From: Clostridium sp. CAG:245
Lineage (GTDB): Bacteria > Bacillota > Clostridia > TANB77 > CAG-508
NCBI GenBank assembly: GCA_000435175.1
Contig: FR880061.1
Location: 1-5,919 of the forward strand
DNA: 5,919 nt
Reading direction: 5' to 3'
A program made the position numbers and the translations under genes. The first letter of the stretch is position 1. The number at the start of each line of letters is the position of its first letter. Under the pieces are notes generated by a model. That model had not been told where the DNA came from, did not search any database, and saw only the letters and a list, made by a program, of their open reading frames with translations. Positions 1 to 4,471 of the stretch are shown here, piece by piece.

Positions 1-50
1 ACAACTAACGCAATAAGAGTTATTCCTTTTTTGTTTTTTAGTTTATTCAT
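1..50 (-). CDS. Prepilin-like protein, N-terminal fragment (continues off the left edge)
   Basis: The reverse strand has an ATG at 50-48 followed by an open frame to the window edge, giving MNKLKNKKGITLIALVV. This is the start of a class III (prepilin-type) signal: a short basic leader, a Gly cleavage site, then a hydrophobic helix beginning ITLIALVV. Prepilin peptidase normally cuts after that Gly and methylates the new N-terminus, and the helix anchors the subunit in the membrane before assembly. The usual Glu at mature position 5 is replaced (ITLIA), as in many clostridial prepilin-like proteins known to me. A Shine-Dalgarno, AGGAAGG at 62-68, supports this start, and a strong promoter lies upstream at 149-177. 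Only 16 full codons are visible, so whether it is a pilin, pseudopilin or another protein with this signal cannot be decided. Confidence 0.72.
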   Translation of the reverse strand, partial: MNKLKNKKGITLIALV

Positions 51-60
51 TTTTCTTTTT

Positions 61-68
61 CCCTTCCT
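61..68 (-). promoter_or_regulatory. Ribosome binding site of the prepilin-like gene
   Basis: On the reverse strand AGGAAGGG lies about 10 nt before the ATG at 50-48. It supports reading the left edge as a true gene start rather than chance. Confidence 0.6.
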
Positions 69-81
69 ATGTTTTTATTAA

Positions 82-111
82 TTATATTATTAACGTTTTT
101 TCTCTTCTCAT
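82..111 (-). CDS. Possible nine-codon leader ORF upstream of the prepilin-like gene
   Basis: A reverse-strand ATG at 111-109 opens MRREKTLII and ends at TAA 84-82. It is preceded by GAGGAGGG (124-117), whose AGGAGG core (123-118) sits 6 nt before the ATG. That is as good a ribosome binding site as any in the window and better than that of the prepilin-like gene itself. It lies between the predicted transcription start (about 142) and the main start codon, with 31 nt from its stop to that ATG. It could be a translated leader peptide, translationally coupled or regulatory. It could also be an AT-rich stretch that happens to carry a good Shine-Dalgarno. No terminator-like hairpin is evident after it, so classical attenuation is not supported. 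Confidence 0.35.
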   Translation of the reverse strand: MRREKTLII

Positions 112-125
112 TCGTGCCCTCCTCT

Positions 126-245
126 TTAGTTATAATTTAACTAATAAAATTATAGTCAAATTATAACTATAAGTCAATAGTCAAATATTAACTATTATAA
201 AATAGTAATTAACAAATTTTCAGAAAACTATAAAAAATTGATAGT
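126..245. promoter_or_regulatory. Array of operator-like palindromes spaced 25-26 bp apart
   Basis: Two 19-bp sites share the form ATAGT-N9-ACTAT and match at 17 of 19 positions: ATAGTCAAATTATAACTAT (152-170) and ATAGTCAAATATTAACTAT (177-195). A third, TTAGT-N9-ACTAA, is at 126-144. A fourth ATAGT half-site at 202-206 has a degraded partner, and an inverted-order palindrome ACTAT-N9-ATAGT lies at 227-245. Starts fall at 126, 152, 177, 202 and 227, giving steps of 26, 25, 25 and 25. Low complexity makes isolated 5-bp inverted repeats cheap, but the near-identity of the two central copies and the regular step argue for a real array. The likely binder is the XRE regulator encoded at 357-584. That link is inferred from position only. 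Confidence 0.55.
149..177 (-). promoter_or_regulatory. Housekeeping-type promoter for the prepilin-like gene
   Basis: On the reverse strand a -35 element TTGACT (177-172) is separated by exactly 17 bp from TATAAT (154-149), so only one of twelve bases departs from the sigma-A consensus. Transcription should begin near 142 and run left through the leader ORF into the prepilin-like gene. The promoter lies within the palindrome array: one palindrome covers the spacer and part of the -10, one abuts the -35, and one covers the start point. That arrangement suits repression. Confidence 0.7.
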
Positions 246-356
246 AGTAATTTTTCTTATTTATTGCACTATTAATTTTGGAACATTGAACTAACAATTC
301 AAATTTTTCTTTGCTATATGTTTTTTTCTGAATTAATGAAAGGAATGAATTTTATA

Positions 357-584
357 ATGTTAAGACTTAAAGATTTAAGGGAAGATCACGATTTAAAACA
401 AGAGTACATTGCCAAAATTTTAAATATTTCACAAACAAATTATAGCAAATACGAATTAGAAAAAGTTAATATTCCTATTAGCTCTCTTATTGTTTTAGCA
501 GATTTTTATAATACTAGTATTGATTATTTGATTGGTTTAACTGATGAAATAAAACCTTACACTCGTTCTTCCAAAGTGTCTTAA
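357..584 (+). CDS. Small XRE/Cro-CI family transcriptional regulator
   Basis: A 75-residue protein made almost entirely of one HTH_3 (XRE) DNA-binding domain. LRLKDLREDHDLKQEYIAKI opens the helix bundle, LNISQTNYSKYELEKVNIPI covers the recognition helix and the following turn, and LADFYNTSIDYLIGLTDE is the standard ending. There is no ligand-binding or dimerisation domain beyond it, so it is a stand-alone repressor-type protein. Upstream in-frame ATGs at 318, 336 and 345 exist. I prefer 357 because family members start at the equivalent of MLRLKDLRE and because GAAAGGA (338-344) lies 12 nt upstream, a slightly long but usable spacing. The gene is divergent from the prepilin-like gene and faces the palindrome array, which suggests it controls that promoter and perhaps itself. 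Its targets are not proven by sequence. Confidence 0.85.
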   Translation: MLRLKDLREDHDLKQEYIAKILNISQTNYSKYELEKVNIPISSLIVLADFYNTSIDYLIGLTDEIKPYTRSSKVS

Positions 585-652
585 AAGCATTATTTATTAA
601 ATTTTCTTTTTTCTGCATACATAAGTAAATTATGGAAATACTAGGAAAAAGG

Positions 653-657
653 AAGGA
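653..657 (+). promoter_or_regulatory. Ribosome binding site that fixes the start of the BofC-like gene
   Basis: AAGGA within GGAAGGAA (651-658) lies 7 nt before the ATG at 665. This favours 665 over the in-frame ATG at 632, which would place the Shine-Dalgarno inside the coding sequence. Confidence 0.75.
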
Positions 658-664
658 ATTTAGT

Positions 665-1243
665 ATGAATAAAAAAATTATTATTGCTTTAATACTTATT
701 ATAATTGCAAGTGTTGTAACTACTTTTGCTATTATAATTTATAATTTAAAATCCGTTCAAAATATTGGTTCTGCAAATGAAACTATTGAAAATTTTCAAA
801 CTACATCTCCATATACAACCGTTCCAACAAGCTATGATGAAGTGAAACTTTCTCCTAATGCGATTTTAACTTTTCTTAAACATTATGATGGATGTGGACA
901 CACTATAAAAGAAAAAGAAAATATAAGTACAGAGATGGCTAATATTACAAGAAATGAATTTTCAAAGCTTTATAGTGATTGGGAAATTAAAAATTTTTCA
1001 AATACCGATGTAGAGTTATATAAAGATTTTTCTGGAAATTGTGGTGAACATTTTTTAGTGAAATCAAGTTTGAATGGATTTGTTGAAATTTATAGAATAA
1101 AAGATGACGGAACCTATGAATTACATGAAACTACTGAAATTGCGATAAAATATTTATCGGATGACGATAGAAAAGAACTGGAAAATGGTGTAATTCTTTA
1201 TGGAAAAGAAAATTTAAATTCGTATATAGAAAATTTTGAATAG
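665..1243 (+). CDS. Membrane-anchored protein with a BofC C-terminal-like domain
   Basis: This 192-residue protein starts MNKK and has a single hydrophobic segment (about 5-26, very Ile-rich) with no signal-peptidase site I trust, so it is probably an N-terminally anchored extracytoplasmic protein. A Ser/Thr-rich linker (about 35-60) leads to a domain at about 62-192. This has CGH at 77-79, a segment EFSKLYSDWEIKNFS (98-112), CGEH at 126-129, GFVEIYRI (138-145) and an acidic end YIENFE. The pattern resembles, from memory, the C-terminal domain of clostridial BofC-like proteins. In Bacillus subtilis BofC restrains the SpoIVB protease during sporulation. The paired Cys/His motifs could bind metal or form a disulfide. 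It follows the XRE gene by 80 bp on the same strand with no terminator between, so the two may be co-transcribed. The family assignment is moderate and the sporulation role is inference. Confidence 0.7.
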   Translation: MNKKIIIALILIIIASVVTTFAIIIYNLKSVQNIGSANETIENFQTTSPYTTVPTSYDEVKLSPNAILTFLKHYDGCGHTIKEKENISTEMANITRNEFSKLYSDWEIKNFSNTDVELYKDFSGNCGEHFLVKSSLNGFVEIYRIKDDGTYELHETTEIAIKYLSDDDRKELENGVILYGKENLNSYIENFE

Positions 1244-1273
1244 AAAAATCGTGTTATTTAAAACACGATTTTT
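1244..1273. terminator. Bidirectional intrinsic terminator between the convergent units
   Basis: A perfect 12-bp inverted repeat, AAAAATCGTGTT (1244-1255) and AACACGATTTTT (1262-1273), encloses a 6-nt loop. The arms begin with A5 and end with T5, so the hairpin has a U-tract in either direction. It begins directly after the stop of the BofC-like gene and ends 4 bp from the stop of pgsA, so it serves both convergent transcripts. Confidence 0.88.
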
Positions 1274-1277
1274 ACTA

Positions 1278-1850
1278 TTATTTTTCTATAACTTTCTTAT
1301 CTACAGTGCTCAATTCTTCTTTATTTACATATCCTTTTTGATAGAATTCTTTGAAATACATTATTAAAGCAAATATTGTTAACGCAAGTGCTACATAGTA
1401 TATGTAGATGTCTATGTGGAATGCTAAATTAAAGTTATTTGTAATTAATGAAGCTACTATTGCGACATAAAACATTACTGTTGCAAGCTTTCCATACCAT
1501 CTGCTTGATACTACAAGTTTTTTTCCATATAAGAAAGATGCCCCTGCTATCATTATTGTTTCTTTAATAAATACCACTATTAATATCCAATCTGGGATTA
1601 TTCCTGCAAATAGCAATGCTATAAGTGTTGAAATTTGTGTTGCCTTATCTGCTAGTGGGTCTATCAATTTTCCAAAGTTAGTTATTAAATTAAATTTTCT
1701 TGCTATAAAACCATCTAGTATATCGGTAATTCCGGAAAGTGTTAAGAATACGAATGCTGCTACATACTGATTATTTACTATTGATCCGAATATGAATGGT
1801 ATTAATACAAATCTACACATTGTTAGAATATTTGGTACATGTTTAAACAC
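1278..1850 (-). CDS. pgsA: CDP-diacylglycerol--glycerol-3-phosphate 3-phosphatidyltransferase (phosphatidylglycerophosphate synthase)
   Basis: This integral membrane enzyme joins CDP-diacylglycerol and sn-glycerol 3-phosphate to give phosphatidylglycerol phosphate and CMP, the committed step to phosphatidylglycerol and cardiolipin. The CDP-alcohol phosphotransferase signature is complete in the form DxxDGxxAR-x8-GxxxDxxxD: D43, D46, G47, A50, R51, G60, D64 and D68, which hold the metal and substrate. Several hydrophobic helices follow, and the total of 190 residues is normal for PgsA. The opening PNILTMCRFVLIPF is also typical. I place the start at the GTG 1850-1848 because GGAGGT (1863-1858) sits 7 nt before it. 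An alternative GTG at 1865 would add five residues and put the Shine-Dalgarno inside the gene. It lies 30 bp after clpE without a terminator, so it is probably the second gene of that transcript. Other CDP-alcohol transferases are possible but less likely. Confidence 0.9.
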   Translation of the reverse strand: MFKHVPNILTMCRFVLIPFIFGSIVNNQYVAAFVFLTLSGITDILDGFIARKFNLITNFGKLIDPLADKATQISTLIALLFAGIIPDWILIVVFIKETIMIAGASFLYGKKLVVSSRWYGKLATVMFYVAIVASLITNNFNLAFHIDIYIYYVALALTIFALIMYFKEFYQKGYVNKEELSTVDKKVIEK

Positions 1851-1857
1851 CTTTTTT

Positions 1858-1863
1858 ACCTCC
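1858..1863 (-). promoter_or_regulatory. Ribosome binding site that decides the pgsA start
   Basis: On the reverse strand GGAGGT within AAGGTGGAGGT is a full anti-16S match, 7 nt before the GTG at 1850-1848. It supports the shorter reading of pgsA. Confidence 0.7.
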
Positions 1864-1880
1864 ACCTTCTTATTTTTAGA

Positions 1881-4205
1881 TTATTGTATGTTGAATACTA
1901 ATTTATCTTGCTCCTTATCATATTCAACCAATACTTTTTTACCATTTGTTAGTTCAGATTTTAATATCATATCAGATAGTTCGTCTTCAACGTATCTTTG
2001 TATTGCACGTCTTAAAGGTCTTGCACCATATTTTAAATCTGTTCCTTTTGTTAATACATATTTTTTTGCCTCATCTGTAAGTATTAATCCTATGTTTCTG
2101 TCATTTAACACTTTTTGAGTATCAGATACCATCAAATCAACTATTTGTAAAAGTTGCTCGTTTGTTAATGAATCGAAGGCTACAATTTCATCTATTCTAT
2201 TCAAAAATTCTGGTCTGAATAAGTCTTTTAATGCACCAAGCATTCTGTTTTTTGAAGCTTCTGATGTTCCTCCAAATCCAATTGAATTTGTATTTAAGTT
2301 TGAACCTGCATTTGATGTCATTATTATTATTGTATTTTCAAAACTTACTGTGTTTCCTTGTGCATCAGTCAATCTGCCATCATCTAGCACTTGCAATAAT
2401 ATATTAAATACATCATTATGCGCCTTTTCAATTTCGTCTAACAATATTATTGAATAAGGATTTCTCTTTACTCTTTCAGTTAGTTGACCTGCGTCATCAT
2501 ATCCTACATATCCTGGAGGTGCACCAATCAATTTCGCTGTTGAGTTGCTTTCCATGTATTCAGACATATCGAAACGGATTATAGATTTTTCACTTCCAAA
2601 CATCTCATATGCTAATGCTTTTGCAAGTTCTGTTTTTCCAACACCTGTCGGCCCAACAAATATGAATGATGGTGGTCTTTTTGTGCTCTTTAAGCCTACT
2701 CTATTTCTTCTTATTGCTCTTGAAACCGCCTCAACTGCCTCATTTTGACCTATAATTCTCTTATGCAAATTGTCTTCTAAATTTAACAATTTCTTTGTTT
2801 CTTCTTCTGTAATTTTGTTTACTGGAATCTTCGTCCAGCTTTCTATTACATTTGCAATGTCTTGTGTTGTTAAATCTTTAGGTTGCATTCTCTCTTTCAA
2901 ATTATCAATTTGCTCTAGTAATGCGCACTCTTGTGTTTTAAGTTCTGCTGCTTTTTGATAATCTTCTGTAGAATCGGCTTGTGCAGCTTCTTCCTTTTTA
3001 GCTTGAACCTCTTTTAATTGATTATTCAACACTTCTAAGTCATATAAATCTTTATCATTTAAATTTATCTTTGAGCACGCTTCATCTAATATATCGATTG
3101 CCTTGTCTGGTAAAAATCTATCATGAATATATTTCTCAGACATATTTACAATCTGTCTAATTATATCATTCGAAATTCTTACATGGTGATAATCTTCATA
3201 ATATTGTTTAATTCCTTGCAATATTGAAATTGCATCTTCAACAGATGGCTCTTCTACTATTATTGGTTGGAATCTTCTCTCTAGAGCAGTATCTTTTTCA
3301 ATATATTTTCTATATTCCTTTAGCGTAGTAGTACCAATCATTTGTAGCTCGCCATTTGCAAGTGATGGTTTCAGAATATTTGCAGCATTCATTGAATGCT
3401 CTGCATCTCCGGCTCCTATAATGTTATGAATTTCATCAATTACTAAAATAATATTTCCATCATTTCTACATTCGTCTATTATAGCCTTCATTCTAGCCTC
3501 AAATTGGCCTCTAAACTGTGTTCCAGCAATTACAGCTGTCATGTCTAATAGATAAACTTCTTTGTTTAAAAGTTTCGCTGGTACACTTCCGCTTGCAATT
3601 CTAAGAGCTAAGCCTTGAGCAATAGCTGTTTTTCCAACACCTGGCTCACCAATTAAACATGGGTTATTTTTAGAACGTCTATTTAAAATTTGTATCATTC
3701 TTTCAATTTCTTTGTCTCTTCCAACAACTCTATCAATTTGATTATTCTTAGCCTTAACTGTTAAATTGGTTCCATAAGTGTCTAATGCTTTTCTCTTTTT
3801 ATTTGGTTTAGTTTTCTCCTTAACCTTTTGCGTTCCACCAGACGAATAATTTGATGACTCATCTCCATTTTGTTTTATTCCAAACAATCCAGAAAAAATC
3901 GAGCCAAGAGGAACTCCTTGAGCCCCCTCTATTTCACTTTCTCCATTAATCATTTCTGAAAGTTCTTCTTCATCTATATCAGCCATGTTGTCTGATAAAT
4001 TCTTAAACATTGTATCTAATTTATTAGATAAATCTTGTATATCTTTATCCGATAGATTAGCTTGTTTCGCCATTGTATCTATTGGATTTATTCCCTTCTT
4101 TTTAGCACATTCGTAACATAAACCTTCAACTTCAGCTTTTCCATCTGCGCCTTGTTTATTTATAAATATTACTGCTGTGTTTTTCTTACACATTGAACAT
4201 AACAT
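1881..4205 (-). CDS. clpE: ClpE-like AAA+ unfoldase with an N-terminal zinc finger (ATP-binding subunit of Clp protease)
   Basis: This is a 774-residue class I Clp/Hsp100 ATPase. It unfolds proteins with ATP and should feed them to ClpP in the cytoplasm. The N-terminus has a four-cysteine zinc finger (C3, C6, C30, C33) as in ClpE and McsA, then an acidic, flexible linker (about 45-140). There is no double Clp_N repeat, which argues for ClpE over ClpC. The first AAA+ module has Walker A GEPGVGKT (186-193), pore loop TQFRGQFE (229-236), Walker B ILVIDE (253-258) and an arginine-finger region ALERRF (307-312). A UVR-like coiled coil (about 390-440, with EDYQKAAELK) follows. The second module has GPTGVGKT (518-525), pore loop GYVG (565-568), IILLDE (586-591), FLNRID (667-672) and sensor 2 GARPLRR (727-733). 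IGF at 642-644 is the likely ClpP-docking tripeptide. Known ClpE proteins are shorter (about 700 residues in B. subtilis), the excess lying mainly in the linker. AGGAG at 4219-4215 lies 9 nt before the ATG. Confidence 0.9.
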   Translation of the reverse strand: MLCSMCKKNTAVIFINKQGADGKAEVEGLCYECAKKKGINPIDTMAKQANLSDKDIQDLSNKLDTMFKNLSDNMADIDEEELSEMINGESEIEGAQGVPLGSIFSGLFGIKQNGDESSNYSSGGTQKVKEKTKPNKKRKALDTYGTNLTVKAKNNQIDRVVGRDKEIERMIQILNRRSKNNPCLIGEPGVGKTAIAQGLALRIASGSVPAKLLNKEVYLLDMTAVIAGTQFRGQFEARMKAIIDECRNDGNIILVIDEIHNIIGAGDAEHSMNAANILKPSLANGELQMIGTTTLKEYRKYIEKDTALERRFQPIIVEEPSVEDAISILQGIKQYYEDYHHVRISNDIIRQIVNMSEKYIHDRFLPDKAIDILDEACSKINLNDKDLYDLEVLNNQLKEVQAKKEEAAQADSTEDYQKAAELKTQECALLEQIDNLKERMQPKDLTTQDIANVIESWTKIPVNKITEEETKKLLNLEDNLHKRIIGQNEAVEAVSRAIRRNRVGLKSTKRPPSFIFVGPTGVGKTELAKALAYEMFGSEKSIIRFDMSEYMESNSTAKLIGAPPGYVGYDDAGQLTERVKRNPYSIILLDEIEKAHNDVFNILLQVLDDGRLTDAQGNTVSFENTIIIMTSNAGSNLNTNSIGFGGTSEASKNRMLGALKDLFRPEFLNRIDEIVAFDSLTNEQLLQIVDLMVSDTQKVLNDRNIGLILTDEAKKYVLTKGTDLKYGARPLRRAIQRYVEDELSDMILKSELTNGKKVLVEYDKEQDKLVFNIQ

Positions 4206-4214
4206 ATATTAAAA

Positions 4215-4219
4215 CTCCT
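4215..4219 (-). promoter_or_regulatory. Ribosome binding site of clpE
   Basis: Reverse-strand AGGAG lies 9 nt before the ATG at 4205-4203 and confirms that the zinc finger at residue 3 begins the protein. Confidence 0.7.
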
Positions 4220-4246
4220 ATCTTCAATTTACGATCCAACAAGTAT

Positions 4247-4275
4247 ATAATACTATAAAATAGTCAAATAGTCAA
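4247..4275 (-). promoter_or_regulatory. Sigma-A-type promoter for clpE-pgsA, overlapping the end of comEC
   Basis: On the reverse strand TTGACT (4275-4270) is followed after exactly 17 bp by TATTAT (4252-4247). Transcription should start near 4240, about 35 nt before the clpE start codon. In the restored comEC frame the -35 and spacer are coding, and the comEC stop TAG (4255-4253) abuts the -10. A second TTGACT lies 8 bp downstream of the first (4267-4262), giving tandem AGTCAAA/AGTCAAT heptads on the forward strand. These resemble half-sites of the heat-shock repressor CtsR, but at 8-bp rather than the usual 10-bp spacing. Confidence 0.65.
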
Positions 4276-4471
4276 TAAATTGGAATTTGTTCACAAACAA
4301 TTCAATTTCTCCATTTTCATCTGTTCTTAATATTTTACATTTTATTTTGTTAAGTCTTTCTATTGTTCCATCAGATGGATGCCCAAAGCTATTGTCTTTT
4401 CCAACTCCAATTAGTGCAATCTCTGGCATTACAGCCTTAATAAAATCTTCTGTTGATGAACTTTTAGAGCC
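4253..4471 (-). pseudogene. comEC: Displaced C-terminus of comEC in the next frame
   Basis: Starting at GGC (4471-4469) the shifted frame reads GSKSSSTEDFIKAV and then IALIGVGKDNSFGHPSDGTI, and ends ELFVNKFQFIDYLTIL at TAG 4255-4253. It has 72 codons and no internal stop. GSK completes the HHGSK motif and FGHP is the next conserved ComEC motif; both belong to the metallo-beta-lactamase domain's active-site region. It has no start codon or ribosome binding site of its own, so it is the tail of comEC rather than a separate gene. Its preservation points to a sequencing or assembly error or a very recent mutation. Confidence 0.85.

Larger units (their letters stand above)
51..356. other. Divergent intergenic region between the prepilin-like gene and the XRE regulator gene
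   Basis: This 306-bp, extremely AT-rich spacer holds the leftward promoter, the leader ORF and the palindrome array described separately. For the rightward XRE gene I find no convincing promoter. The best candidate is TTGATA (238-243) with a poor TTTATT (260-265) 16 bp away. If real, its -35 would overlap the palindrome at 227-245, which would fit autoregulation. Nothing else is recognisable between 266 and 356 except the ribosome binding site of the regulator. Confidence 0.6.

Noticed and set aside
318..356. Earlier in-frame ATGs (318, 336, 345) as the start of the XRE regulator
   Set aside because: They add residues not typical of the family and lack a well-placed ribosome binding site; the AGGA at 341-344 fits only the ATG at 357.
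616..624. CATACATAA before the BofC-like gene as a sporulation sigma-E or sigma-K -10 element
   Set aside because: The -10 is suggestive, but no matching -35 lies at the required distance, and one short match in AT-rich DNA is weak.
632..664. ATG at 632 as the start of the BofC-like gene
   Set aside because: It would put a strong Shine-Dalgarno inside the gene and add charged residues ahead of the membrane anchor; 665 is better supported.
357..1243. XRE regulator plus downstream gene as a toxin-antitoxin pair
   Set aside because: The downstream protein is membrane-anchored with a BofC-like domain and has no toxin signature, and the 80-bp gap is unlike the tight overlap of such pairs.
1792..2958. 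Forward-strand open frames within the pgsA and clpE genes
   Set aside because: They are antisense shadows of well-supported reverse-strand genes and show no family features or ribosome binding sites.
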